Source: Actinomycetota bacterium
GTDB lineage: Bacteria; Actinomycetota; Acidimicrobiia; Acidimicrobiales; Ilumatobacteraceae
DNA length: 64,000 nt
Direction of reading: 5' to 3'
NCBI GenBank assembly: GCA_016870215.1
Contig: VGCD01000008.1
Coordinates: 1-64,000 of the forward strand
Below the pieces are notes generated by a model. The model saw nothing but the letters and a program-made list of their open reading frames with translations. It searched no databases and was not told the origin of the DNA. The stretch's first letter is position 1, and each line of letters opens with the position of its first letter. Shown one piece after another: positions 9,717 through 18,468 of the stretch. The position numbers and the translations under genes were made by a program.

Positions 9717-10616
9717 TCAGCGAAGTCCCTTCACGATGTCGGACATGAGGGAGCCGGCTTCAGTCGGGTTCAGACCGACTTTGACGCCTGCGTCACGCAG
9801 CGCGTCCATCTTTCCCTGCGCGGTGCCCTTGCCACCCGACACGATTGCTCCGGCGTGGCCCATCTTCTTGCCCGCAGGCGCCGTGACACCAGCAATGTAT
9901 GCAGACATCGGCTTCGACACACTTGCCTTGATGAAATCGGCTGCTTCTTCTTCAGCGCTGCCTCCGATTTCGCCGATCATGATGATGGCATGCGTCTCAG
10001 GATCCTTCTCGAATTCAGCGAGACAATCAATGAACGACGTTCCCGGAACAGGGTCACCGCCGATACCGACACAGGTGCTCACTCCGATGCCAAGCTGCTT
10101 CAGCTCGTACAACGCTTGATACGTGAGTGTTCCAGAACGCGACACGATGCCGACGTTCGGACCCGTCGATGATGGCGACTGTGCGATTTCACCCGCGGTG
10201 ATACCGATGTTGCACTTACCTGGGCTGATGATGCCTGGGCAGTTCGGGCCGAGCAGACGAGTGCTCGCAAAGTCACGCTTCAGCGTGTTGAACGTACGTG
10301 CCTCATCTTGTGCAGGAATACCTTCGGTGATGCACACGACAAACCCGATGCCTGCTTGGGCCGCTTCAAGAGTTGCGGCGGGTGCTGCTTTTGGTGGCAC
10401 TGCTACAAACGATGCGGTCGCACCCGTAGCGGCTACAGCTTCTGCCACAGAGTTGAAGACCGGAATGCCTTCGACATCGGTGCCACCCTTACCGGGGGTC
10501 ACACCGCCAACTACCTGAGTGCCGTATGCCTTGTTACGCAAACCGTGATACTTGCCTTGTCCGCCAGTGAGGCCCTGGACAATGACTTTGGTGTTTTCAT
10601 TGACGAAAATTGCCAT
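9717..10616 (-). CDS. sucD: Succinyl-CoA synthetase alpha subunit
   Basis: Converts succinyl-CoA to succinate with NTP formation, together with SucC. It is 299 residues. The N-terminal CoA-binding fold contains GLTGGQGKYHGL and GGVTPGKGG. The active-site His that becomes phosphorylated is in MGHAGAIVSGGKGTA near residue 254. IGEIGGSAEEEAADF is also typical. ATG at 10616 lies 10 bases after the sucC stop. It forms an operon with sucC and the B12-binding subunit. Confidence 0.97.
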   Translation of the reverse strand: MAIFVNENTKVIVQGLTGGQGKYHGLRNKAYGTQVVGGVTPGKGGTDVEGIPVFNSVAEAVAATGATASFVAVPPKAAPAATLEAAQAGIGFVVCITEGIPAQDEARTFNTLKRDFASTRLLGPNCPGIISPGKCNIGITAGEIAQSPSSTGPNVGIVSRSGTLTYQALYELKQLGIGVSTCVGIGGDPVPGTSFIDCLAEFEKDPETHAIIMIGEIGGSAEEEAADFIKASVSKPMSAYIAGVTAPAGKKMGHAGAIVSGGKGTAQGKMDALRDAGVKVGLNPTEAGSLMSDIVKGLR

Positions 10617-10626
10617 GACGTCTTCC

Positions 10627-11775
10627 CTACTTCTTCGCGATCTCGACTGCGGCCTTTGCAGCCTCCAACATGGTGGGCTTGCTCACCAGCTTTGACTCTG
10701 GAATTCCTGCATTGCGCAGGATCTCGCGGCCTTCTTCGGCATTGGTGCCGTCGAGGCGAATCACGATTGGTGCGCGAAGATCAACACGGCCGAGCGCTTC
10801 GACAATTCCCTTGGCAACTTCCTCACCCCGGGTGATACCACCGAAGATATTGATGAAGATGCTCTTCACGTTCTTGTCGAAGTTGATGACTTCGAGTGCA
10901 CTTGCCATGACATCGGCATTGGCACCGCCACCAATGTCAAGGAAGTTCGCAGCCTTGCCACCCACTTGGTTGACCACGTCAAGAGTGCTCATTGCGAGGC
11001 CTGCACCGTTCGCGATGATTCCGACGAATCCGTCGAGGCCGATGTACTGAAGTCCTTTGTCACGTGCCAACTTCTCGCGATCGTCGAGTTCGACAGTGGC
11101 CTTGAACTCTTCCCATTCAGGGTGACGGAAGTCGGCGTTGGCATCGAGGCTGACTTTGGCGTCGAGTGCATGCACTTCGCCAGTTGGCTTCAAGATGAGC
11201 GGGTTGATTTCCGCCAGGTCGCAGTCACCTTCGGTGAAACAGTGATACAGCTTCACCAGGATGTCCGCGACGCCATCTTGGGCCTTCACAGGAATCTTCG
11301 CATCGACGGCAGCCTTCTTGGCGACTGCGTTCGACAAACCCTCGACTGGGTTGATGTGCAGCTTGACGATCGCATCAGGATCTTTTGCTGCGACTTCTTC
11401 GATGTCGACACCGCCCTGCGCACTCAACATGAGCAAGTGCTTCTTGGCAGCGCGATCAAGTGTGAACGAGGCGTAGTACTCCTCGTCGATGTCAGATGCA
11501 TGCTCGACCCACACGCGCTTGACCACATGTCCCTTGATATCCATACCGAGAATGTTCCCTGCATGCGTGCGAACTTCATCGGCATTGTTGGCGAGTTTGA
11601 TGCCACCGGCCTTGCCGCGCCCACCAACTTGCACTTGCGCCTTCACCACCACTGGGTATTGCGAACTGTCCGCCACTTTCACCGCTTGGTCGACGGTGTC
11701 TGCAACTCCGCCTGCCGATACCGGTATGTCGAAGCGCGCGAAATACTGCTTGCCCTGGTACTCAAAGAGGTCCAC
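10627..11775 (-). CDS. sucC: Succinyl-CoA synthetase beta subunit
   Basis: ATP-grasp subunit of succinyl-CoA synthetase, 382 residues. GTG start at 11775 (DLFEYQGKQYFA) with AAGGAG just upstream. The sequence shows the ATP-grasp core VVKAQVQVGGRGKAGG, EINPL, and the C-terminal succinate-binding NIFGGITRGEEVAKGI. The upstream cobalamin-binding gene ends 2 bases before the start, consistent with coupled translation. Confidence 0.97.
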   Translation of the reverse strand: MDLFEYQGKQYFARFDIPVSAGGVADTVDQAVKVADSSQYPVVVKAQVQVGGRGKAGGIKLANNADEVRTHAGNILGMDIKGHVVKRVWVEHASDIDEEYYASFTLDRAAKKHLLMLSAQGGVDIEEVAAKDPDAIVKLHINPVEGLSNAVAKKAAVDAKIPVKAQDGVADILVKLYHCFTEGDCDLAEINPLILKPTGEVHALDAKVSLDANADFRHPEWEEFKATVELDDREKLARDKGLQYIGLDGFVGIIANGAGLAMSTLDVVNQVGGKAANFLDIGGGANADVMASALEVINFDKNVKSIFINIFGGITRGEEVAKGIVEALGRVDLRAPIVIRLDGTNAEEGREILRNAGIPESKLVSKPTMLEAAKAAVEIAKK

Positions 11776-11777
11776 TC

Positions 11778-12179
11778 TTACTCCTTGTTGTCGAGTTCTT
11801 GTTCAAGCCACTGACAGATGCTCTTCAATGAAGAGCCAGGGCCGAAGATGTTGCCCACGCCTTGTTCCTTCAACGCGCGAGCATCGGCATCCGGAATGAC
11901 GCCGCCGCCAAAAATGAGGATGTCGCCAAGATCGCGAGCGCGAAGTTCTTCCATGACACGGGGGAAAAGAGTCAAGTGCGCGCCGGAGAGAAGTGAAAGG
12001 CCGACAGCATCGACATCTTCTTGGAGTGCGGTCTCTGCAATCTGCTCGGGCGTCTGGTGAAGGCCGGTGTAGATGACTTCAAAACCGTGGTCCCGCAGGG
12101 CGCGTGTGATGGTCTTGGCCCCACGGTCATGACCATCGAGGCCGGGTTTGGCAACGACGACTCGGTAAGGGCGCTTCAC
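11778..12179 (-). CDS. Cobalamin-binding subunit of methylmalonyl-CoA mutase
   Basis: A 133-residue stand-alone B12-binding domain. It has the DxHxxG cobalamin signature (GLDGHDRGAKT, residues 14-24) whose His ligates cobalt, then SLLSGAHLTLFP and FGGGVIPDAD, as in the C-terminal domain of methylmalonyl-CoA mutase. It lacks the TIM-barrel substrate domain, so it must pair with a separate large subunit encoded elsewhere. Its place directly upstream of sucCD fits feeding of succinyl-CoA into the TCA cycle. Start GTG 12179. Ethylmalonyl- or isobutyryl-CoA mutase small subunits are alternatives. Confidence 0.88.
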   Translation of the reverse strand: MKRPYRVVVAKPGLDGHDRGAKTITRALRDHGFEVIYTGLHQTPEQIAETALQEDVDAVGLSLLSGAHLTLFPRVMEELRARDLGDILIFGGGVIPDADARALKEQGVGNIFGPGSSLKSICQWLEQELDNKE

Positions 12180-12236
12180 AAGTGTTTAACCCTACGCCGT
12201 GAGGTGTTTCAGTCACGAAACGACCACAATGGGGTC

Positions 12237-12713
12237 ATGGCTGGCTTCCGCTTGCGCTCCCCCCTTGCCCGTGCCGTTGCTCCGGTACTCGCCGGAATCG
12301 CCTTCATCGCAGTGCTTTTTCTCGCCACTTGGGGTGTTGCGGCCTTCATCTCGGATCGCGGGGAGAACATCACAAACCTCGGGACATCGATCTTCGAGGT
12401 CGGTCAGGTGGAACGCATCGCAAAGGTCGTAGCCGAAGATGGCCCACTTCTCTTTCCAGACTTGAAGAGCCCCTCAGGGGTGCGCTCGGTAGTTCTCGAC
12501 CACACCGGCGACGACCCCACCAAGGGCTGGCAGGTGTACTACGGCTTCCCCGGGGGCAAAGATCCGTCGTGCCTTGTCGAGCACATACCGAGCACGCGCA
12601 CCTTCAAAGATTGTGATGGCAACATCATTGACGTCGAACAACTTGCCTTGCCACCTGATGTGCGGCCAGTTGTCGAAAACCGCGTGCGGCTCTACATCGA
12701 CCTTCGTGGCTAG
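12237..12713 (+). CDS. Single-pass membrane protein of unknown function
   Basis: 158 residues from ATG 12237. One N-terminal transmembrane helix (about 12-35, APVLAGIAFIAVLFLATWGV) is followed by a roughly 120-residue extracytoplasmic domain with two Cys (SCLVEH and DCDGN) that could form a disulfide. The C-terminus, with IPSTRTFKDCDGNIIDVEQL, loosely recalls the last strands of Rieske-type domains, but the CxH/CxxH cluster motifs are absent. It converges with the flavodoxin gene; the two stops share CTAG. No function assigned. Confidence 0.6.
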   Translation: MAGFRLRSPLARAVAPVLAGIAFIAVLFLATWGVAAFISDRGENITNLGTSIFEVGQVERIAKVVAEDGPLLFPDLKSPSGVRSVVLDHTGDDPTKGWQVYYGFPGGKDPSCLVEHIPSTRTFKDCDGNIIDVEQLALPPDVRPVVENRVRLYIDLRG

Positions 12714-13138
12714 CGCGTCGCGAGACTGTCGACGAGACGCACGGCAAACTCTACACAGTGCGCGTCGAGCTTTGCGCGATGCAGTGCAAGACCACCAATG
12801 ACATCTGCTCCGCGCGATGACACCGCACGTGTCATGCCGTCGAGTGACTTGCCTGGGTTGAGTGCGAACGTACAGAAAACCGCCGCGGTCTTTCCTGCCA
12901 TCGCAGGCAATGCTCGCAACTTGTCTATTGCCCAAGGTGCTTGACCTACAACGAACAGACCGTGCACCCATGTGCCGACAAGCACGACGTCAGCTTCTTG
13001 GATGCCTGCAAAGTCAGGTGACTTCACCGGCGAGAGTGAGGTGATGGACCAGTGCTCTTGTTGCAGGTTCGCGGCAATCTTCTCGCCGGCCTTCCACGTG
13101 TTGCCCGTCAGACTCTCAACCAGAATCGCTGCCTTCAT
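12710..13138 (-). CDS. Flavodoxin-like protein
   Basis: A 142-residue flavodoxin fold with an FMN phosphate loop near the N-terminus (ILVESLTGNTWKAGEKIA). The middle VVLVGTWVHGLFVVGQAP matches the flavin-contacting loop, and FCTFALNPGKSLDG is typical of the flavodoxin_5/WrbA-like group. ATG 13138 is chosen because the flavodoxin fold begins there (MKAAILVES); the longer reading frame upstream has no domain content. Possible redox partners in the window include the P450 system about 2.4 kb away, but that is inference. Confidence 0.78.
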   Translation of the reverse strand: MKAAILVESLTGNTWKAGEKIAANLQQEHWSITSLSPVKSPDFAGIQEADVVLVGTWVHGLFVVGQAPWAIDKLRALPAMAGKTAAVFCTFALNPGKSLDGMTRAVSSRGADVIGGLALHRAKLDAHCVEFAVRLVDSLATR

Positions 13139-13164
13139 GGCATCAAATCTAAAGCATGCCCCAG

Positions 13165-15414
13165 CTAGTTGACCTTCTTCAGAGGGGCCCACGCGAGAAC
13201 AAGATGTTTGGTGCCTGCGTCGCGGAAACGAACGGTGGCCTCCATCTTGTCGCCAGCACCCGTGATGTCGATGATGACCCCTTCTCCGAAGATGGCGTGT
13301 TCGACATCGTCGCCAATGCGCAACCCCATTTGGGAGGGGTCGAGGTTTCGTGGGGCGGGCCGTCGTGACGATGACTCGCGCGACGAAAAGCCAGCAGAGA
13401 TGACTTGTTCTTGTCGACGTTTGTACGCAGGCATGTCGTTGTTATGCCAATCACCCGGAGTCCGTCCGTACACGCGGTCATTGTCGTAACCAGCATCAAC
13501 GTGTCCTTGACGATCGAATAACTCTGCGGGAATCTCACCGAGAAACCGTGACGGAGGGTTGTACTGGGTTTGACCAAACAGCATGCGCTGCCACGCATGA
13601 GAGACGATCAGCTTCTCACGGGCACGCGTGATGCCGACATACGCAAGACGACGCTCTTCCTCTAATTCTGCGGGGTCGAGCAACGCACGATTGTGTGGGA
13701 AGACCCCCTCTTCGCATCCGACCAAAAAGACCACAGGAAACTCGAGACCTTTTGCAGAATGCAAAGTCATCAGCACAACTCGATTGTCGTCGTCCAAGTC
13801 GTCTGTGTCGGCGACCAATGCAACCTGTTCCAGAAACTCGTCGATGACAGTGAACTCAGCAGCTGAACCCACGAGTTCAGAAATATTCTCAAGTCGTCCT
13901 GCGGATTCCACAGTGTCCTCTGCCTCAAGTTCAGAGATGTATCCGCTGTCTTCGAGTGCTACTTGCAACGCAGCAGCAGGACCATCTTCAGCGGTGGAAG
14001 CCAACTTGTCGACAAGAGCAAGGAACGAATTGATGCCGCGCACAGCAGCGCCAGTGACACCAACTTCTGACGCCCGACGCAAGGCTTGAAGGAAACTTGT
14101 GTCGTTGGCTCGAGCCCACACGTCGAGCTTGCCAATGCTGGTGTCACCGATTCCGCGCTTCGGAACGTTGATGATGCGTTTGATGCTGACTTCATCGCTC
14201 GGATTGATGGCCAACTTCAGATAGGCGATTGCATCCTTCACTTCCTTGCGGTCGTAGAACTTGGTGCCACCCACCACGCGATACGGAATTCCTTGGCGCA
14301 TGAATGCTTCTTCTACGACACGACTCTGCGCATTGGTGCGGTACAGCACGCCGATTTCTCGCCATTGACGACCATCGCTCTCGTGCATGTCGTTGGCTGT
14401 GCTCGCCACCCAGCCGGCTTCCTCATGTTCGTCATCGGCGTAATAACGAACGATGTGATCACCACCACCATGTGCGGTCCAGAGTTCTTTGGGTTTTCGA
14501 TCTTGATTGTTAGCGATGACCGCATTCGCCGCATTCAAGATGGTCTGTGTGCTGCGGTAGTTCTGCGCAAGAACTACGACGGTCACTTCTGGGAAGGCAT
14601 TCTCAAAGTCTGTGATGTTGCGGAAATCGGCACCACGGAACTTGTAGACGCTCTGGTCGGTATCGCCGACGACACAGACATTGTGATGTTTTGCTCCGAG
14701 CATGAGCACAATCTGATTCTGAGCACGGTTGGTGTCTTGATACTCGTCAATCAGGATGTGTTGGAACTGATGCTGATAATGCGCGAGAACATCGGGGAAA
14801 TCGCGAAGTAACTTCACCGTGTTAACAAGTAAGTCGTCAAAGTCCATGGCCCCGGCGCGCTCGAGGCGCAACTGATATTCCTTGTATGCCTCGGCGTGGC
14901 GGCGATCAACAATGTGCTGAGCGGAATCGAGCGCAGCTGAGGGAGACACCAATTCGTTCTTCCACAAACTGATGTGCGCCTGAACGGCCTGGGCCGGAAA
15001 CTTGCGTGGGTCGAGCCCCATGTCACGAATGACATATCCAGCTAGTCGCTTGCTGTCTGATGCGTCGTAAATGCTGAACGTCTTTGGGTATCCGAGCTTG
15101 TCGGCATTCGCCCGCAACATACGGACGCAGCTTTTGTGAAAGGTGGTGACCCACATGTTTCGAGCCATCGGCCCAACCAGCACCGACACTCGCTCTTTCA
15201 TTTCGTCGGCAGCCTTGTTGGTGAACGTGATTGCAAGGATGTTCATCGGGTGCACACCCTGACGAATGAGCCATGCCACTCGCTGCGTGAGGACGCGCGT
15301 TTTTCCAGAACCTGCCCCTGCGATGACCAGAAGTGGGCCAGACGGGTGCGTGACGGCGTCGAGTTGCTGAGGGTTTAGGCCCTCATCAGATTCACTCGCA
15401 GCACCATTCACCAT
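13165..15414 (-). CDS. pcrA: UvrD/PcrA-type superfamily 1 DNA helicase
   Basis: ATP-dependent 3'-5' DNA helicase for repair and replication-fork processing, 749 residues. In order: Q-motif region LNPQQLDAVTH, Walker A GAGSGKTRVL (about residue 33), DEYQDTNRAQ (motif II), GDTDQSVYKFRGAD (III), QNYRST (IV), TLHSAKGLEFPVVFLVGCEEG (V) and AYVGITRARE (VI). The last 60 residues form the Tudor-like module with VEHAIFGEGVIIDI typical of PcrA, which contacts RNA polymerase in other species. Start ATG 15414. Confidence 0.95.
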   Translation of the reverse strand: MVNGAASESDEGLNPQQLDAVTHPSGPLLVIAGAGSGKTRVLTQRVAWLIRQGVHPMNILAITFTNKAADEMKERVSVLVGPMARNMWVTTFHKSCVRMLRANADKLGYPKTFSIYDASDSKRLAGYVIRDMGLDPRKFPAQAVQAHISLWKNELVSPSAALDSAQHIVDRRHAEAYKEYQLRLERAGAMDFDDLLVNTVKLLRDFPDVLAHYQHQFQHILIDEYQDTNRAQNQIVLMLGAKHHNVCVVGDTDQSVYKFRGADFRNITDFENAFPEVTVVVLAQNYRSTQTILNAANAVIANNQDRKPKELWTAHGGGDHIVRYYADDEHEEAGWVASTANDMHESDGRQWREIGVLYRTNAQSRVVEEAFMRQGIPYRVVGGTKFYDRKEVKDAIAYLKLAINPSDEVSIKRIINVPKRGIGDTSIGKLDVWARANDTSFLQALRRASEVGVTGAAVRGINSFLALVDKLASTAEDGPAAALQVALEDSGYISELEAEDTVESAGRLENISELVGSAAEFTVIDEFLEQVALVADTDDLDDDNRVVLMTLHSAKGLEFPVVFLVGCEEGVFPHNRALLDPAELEEERRLAYVGITRAREKLIVSHAWQRMLFGQTQYNPPSRFLGEIPAELFDRQGHVDAGYDNDRVYGRTPGDWHNNDMPAYKRRQEQVISAGFSSRESSSRRPAPRNLDPSQMGLRIGDDVEHAIFGEGVIIDITGAGDKMEATVRFRDAGTKHLVLAWAPLKKVN

Positions 15415-15501
15415 GACCGAGCCAGTGTAAGACGGGGCTGTGTCGCAGAGCGACTGCCCTCACCTACTGAGCGAAAAGGTCGCGGGAGATTGTCTGCGAT
15501 G

Positions 15502-16743
15502 TCAGCGTCGCGCGAGCACGCGAACAGGCAATGAACGAGGGCCACGAACCTGGCCCACACTCCACTTCACCTCTTCAGATGTGTTCAATTCGAAATCAGG
15601 GAAACGCTCGAGGAACACGTCGACAGCAACGTTCATCTCGAGACGCGCCAGGTTCGAACCCACGCAACGATGGATACCGAGGCCGAATGCCGCATGTCGA
15701 TTTTCTGCACGATCGATGACGACCTTGTCGGCATCTTCGAACACATTGGGGTCACGATTGGCTGCAGGGAACGGCAAGAGCACCCAGTCCTCCGCTTTCA
15801 TCGGGCAACCGTGAAAGTCGTAGTCCTCTTTCACCAGGCGAGCCATGGTGACTGGTGCATAGGCACGAAGGAATTCTTCGACTGCAGTCGGGCGCAAGTC
15901 TGGGTTCTCCACCAAGCGACGGCGGTCGACCGAATTCGTGGCGAGGTGCCACAGTGATGAGCCGATGCCACTCCAGGTGGTGTCGATACCGGCGATGAGC
16001 AATAACACGATCGTTCCGCGAACGTGTTCTGGCATGAGCTTGTTGCCCATGATTTCTGCATCTAAGAGATAGGAAATCAGGTCGTCACGCGGATTCTCGA
16101 TGTGGTCCTGCACATGCAAATCGAGATACGCATCGAATTCCTCGAACTTCTTACGACGTGTTTCAGGCTCTTCGTTCACTGCTTCGAGCACGAGATGCAC
16201 CCAACCGCGGAACTTGTCGGAGTCTTCCAATGGCAAGCCAAGCATGCGCGCAATCACCATCACTGGAATGTGTTGTGCATACTGCGCAGCTGCATCGACA
16301 AACTCTGCATCGCCCATCTTGTCGATGAGTTCATTACAGATCTGACGAACTTCTTCTTCCCAAGGCTCAATCTTCTTCGGTGCGAAAGCGGGAAGCAGAA
16401 GACGACGCGCTTCATGATGGAAAGGAGGATCACTCGTAATGGGAGGTGCATTGCCGATTGGCGCTGGCGGCGGCGGAATCTCCATCTGGCTTGGCTTCAA
16501 GCGACTAACGACAACTGAACGACTGGTGAAGTGTTCAGTGTCGTATGCGACTTCGTGCACATACTCATGTGTCAACGGCAACCAGGTTCCGCCGTAACGC
16601 TCTGTGTGCGCTACCGGACACTTCTTGTTCTCAAGTAAATCCGTCCAGATCTCGTGGATGTTCTCGTTGTACTTCGGATCAGCGTGATCGAAGTCGTTCT
16701 GCCAATCAGACACTGGGCCATACAGATCAGTCATGTCGGTCAC
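15502..16743 (-). CDS. Cytochrome P450
   Basis: Heme monooxygenase, 413 residues. I-helix oxygen-binding groove AGIDTTW, ExxR in EFLRAYAP, and heme-thiolate loop FGLGIHRCVGSNLAR are all intact. There is no membrane anchor, so this is a soluble bacterial type-I P450. The gene start overlaps the ferredoxin stop by GTGA (GTG 16743); ATG 16734 is an alternative. The ferredoxin is the likely electron donor. The substrate cannot be told from sequence; terpenoid, steroid or fatty-acid hydroxylases are all possible. Confidence 0.95.
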   Translation of the reverse strand: MTDMTDLYGPVSDWQNDFDHADPKYNENIHEIWTDLLENKKCPVAHTERYGGTWLPLTHEYVHEVAYDTEHFTSRSVVVSRLKPSQMEIPPPPAPIGNAPPITSDPPFHHEARRLLLPAFAPKKIEPWEEEVRQICNELIDKMGDAEFVDAAAQYAQHIPVMVIARMLGLPLEDSDKFRGWVHLVLEAVNEEPETRRKKFEEFDAYLDLHVQDHIENPRDDLISYLLDAEIMGNKLMPEHVRGTIVLLLIAGIDTTWSGIGSSLWHLATNSVDRRRLVENPDLRPTAVEEFLRAYAPVTMARLVKEDYDFHGCPMKAEDWVLLPFPAANRDPNVFEDADKVVIDRAENRHAAFGLGIHRCVGSNLARLEMNVAVDVFLERFPDFELNTSEEVKWSVGQVRGPRSLPVRVLARR

Positions 16744-16934
16744 TCCTCGATTGAAATTGCAAACTCAGGACAATTAGCAAGCGCCAGACGAGCCTTGTCT
16801 TCAAGGCCAGCAGGCACCACACCATCATTCAATTCGTGCGCATTGCCATAGTCGTCAACATCGAACAATTCAGGCGCCAACGCGTAACAACGGTTGTGGC
16901 CTTGGCACTTTGCTGTATCTACTCGCACTCGCAT
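16740..16934 (-). CDS. Small ferredoxin with CxxHxxC cluster motif
   Basis: A 64-residue ferredoxin beginning MRVRVDTAKCQGHNRCY. The cluster motif is CxxHxxC and later NCP, so His replaces one of the usual Cys ligands. This is seen in actinobacterial P450-partner ferredoxins, which are usually described as [3Fe-4S] or His-ligated. The ATG at 16934 places the Cys loop near residue 10. It overlaps the P450 start by 4 bases and is almost certainly co-translated with it. Its start codon shares CATG with a possible start of the divergent yaaA. Confidence 0.9.
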   Translation of the reverse strand: MRVRVDTAKCQGHNRCYALAPELFDVDDYGNAHELNDGVVPAGLEDKARLALANCPEFAISIEE

Positions 16935-17709
16935 GCCATTAAGAGTACGGCTGAGAGGCAAGAATGAGCACATCAGGGCGTCATCCATTCTCATTCTCCT
17001 TCCACCATCTGAGGGAAAAGCACCGGGCGGCAACGACAATCAGTCATGGGATCCGACAACTGGAACCTTCAGTGAGACACTGCAGGACAAGTGTCTCACT
17101 GTCGTGAAGGCTTTGAAAAAAGTTCGTGGCGGTGATGCCGCACTTCTTGGCGTGAAGGGTGAGCACCTCGAACGAGCTCGTCGCGTCAATACATCTCTCA
17201 TTGGTTCTCCTTCACTTCCTGCTTGGCAGCGCTACACCGGCGTCGTGTGGGATCACCTCGACCTTGAGTCACTCAGCGCAGCAGAGCGCAAACGGGCAGT
17301 GTCGTCAATTGCGATTGTGAGTGCACTCACAGGACTGGTGATGGCGAGTGATCCACTCCCCGACTATCGATTGAAGATGGGAGCGCGCCTTGACTCGATT
17401 GGCTCACTTGCCACTTGGTGGCGCCCTGAAGTCACAAGTGCTCTCCTTCAAGTGTCACGACGCCGCACAATCATTGATCTGTTGCCACAGGAGCATCGAG
17501 GTGCCGTCGAGTGGGAGAAACTGGATGGCGCCATCAGGCTCGAACTGATTGCCAAGAGTGGTGGCAAGGTCGGCGGACACAATGCAAAGGCAGCAAAAGG
17601 GCTGCTGGCGCGTTACCTGTTGTCTGCGATGTCAGGCGGTGCAACAGTGGCAAAGGCCGCAGGCTCCTTCAAGAACGCCGAGTACTCAGTGCGTGTCGTG
17701 GCACTCTGA
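16933..17709 (+). CDS. yaaA: YaaA family (DUF328) peroxide-stress protein
   Basis: YaaA lowers free iron and protects DNA during peroxide stress in E. coli. The conserved start ILILLPPSEGKAPGG, the central LTGLVMASDPLPDYRLKMGARL and the C-terminal GHNAKAAKGLLARYLL agree with the family. The conserved core begins with an ATT codon at 16987, and the only canonical in-frame start upstream is ATG 16933, which would add 18 residues and overlap the divergent ferredoxin start. Initiation at ATT or another rare codon is possible. The function is well supported; the exact start is not. Confidence 0.85.
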   Translation: MPLRVRLRGKNEHIRASSILILLPPSEGKAPGGNDNQSWDPTTGTFSETLQDKCLTVVKALKKVRGGDAALLGVKGEHLERARRVNTSLIGSPSLPAWQRYTGVVWDHLDLESLSAAERKRAVSSIAIVSALTGLVMASDPLPDYRLKMGARLDSIGSLATWWRPEVTSALLQVSRRRTIIDLLPQEHRGAVEWEKLDGAIRLELIAKSGGKVGGHNAKAAKGLLARYLLSAMSGGATVAKAAGSFKNAEYSVRVVAL

Positions 17710-17727
17710 GCCGGCGACAGTTTTTCG

Positions 17728-18468
17728 TCAGAGCAACTTGGATGCGAAAAAGTCCAACACCTTGACAACTGCTGCGTCATCACGTTGCTCCGTAAGCACT
17801 GAGTGGTCTTTCTTATCTTTTGACGGAAGCTCAATTGCGATAAATGCATCGCCGAGCATGTCGCGCAATGTCGAGAAGCGGTCACCGACCAGCTTGTCCT
17901 TGTCAAAACGAAGTCCGAGCACTTGACAACCTTCTGATGCGCGACGCTTGATGACGAGTGCATCATCAGGCGACAAGTTGAGGTCACCTGCGCGCTTCCT
18001 GCCAACTGCGAATGGAAGTGAGGGCTGCGAGAGCACTGGCGCAACCATAATGTCGTCGACCATCATGCCGAGAGCAAACCCTCCGCTGAAACACATACCG
18101 ACTGCGCCGACGCCCTTTCCACCAACCTCGTTGTGCAGGGAACGAGCCAAGGCACGCAGCCACGAGATGATCGGTGACGTCTTGTTCATTGCCATCGTGG
18201 TGAATTCGCGCGAGATGCACACCTTCAACATCGACGACCCGATGTACCCACCACTCACTGCTTTGCCTGGCGTACCGACAAGGTCTGGCATGACCACTGT
18301 GAAACCGCGAGCAACGACGTCTTCTGCGAAGCGTGCGACAGCTGGTGTGATGCCAGGAATTTCATGCACCACGATGACTGCCGGCCCTGATCCTTTTCGA
18401 TAGGTGTCCCGAGTGAGTCCACCCACCGAAAAAGAACCTCTCGTCCATCCATCCAACACACTCGTCAT
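17728..18468 (-). CDS. Dienelactone hydrolase family protein
   Basis: Alpha/beta-hydrolase, 246 residues. The nucleophile elbow GMCFSGG (about residue 127) has the Cys nucleophile typical of dienelactone hydrolases, and HEIPG near residue 35 matches the family's oxyanion region. Dienelactone hydrolases open enol-lactones in aromatic degradation, but many family members act on other esters. ATG 18468 overlaps the upstream kinase-like gene by 4 bases, so the two are coupled. Confidence 0.85.
   Translation of the reverse strand: MTSVLDGWTRGSFSVGGLTRDTYRKGSGPAVIVVHEIPGITPAVARFAEDVVARGFTVVMPDLVGTPGKAVSGGYIGSSMLKVCISREFTTMAMNKTSPIISWLRALARSLHNEVGGKGVGAVGMCFSGGFALGMMVDDIMVAPVLSQPSLPFAVGRKRAGDLNLSPDDALVIKRRASEGCQVLGLRFDKDKLVGDRFSTLRDMLGDAFIAIELPSKDKKDHSVLTEQRDDAAVVKVLDFFASKLL

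Noticed and set aside
12474-12971. 165-codon minus-strand frame across the membrane protein and flavodoxin genes
   Set aside because: It is a shadow of two better-supported genes and has arginine- and serine-rich composition.
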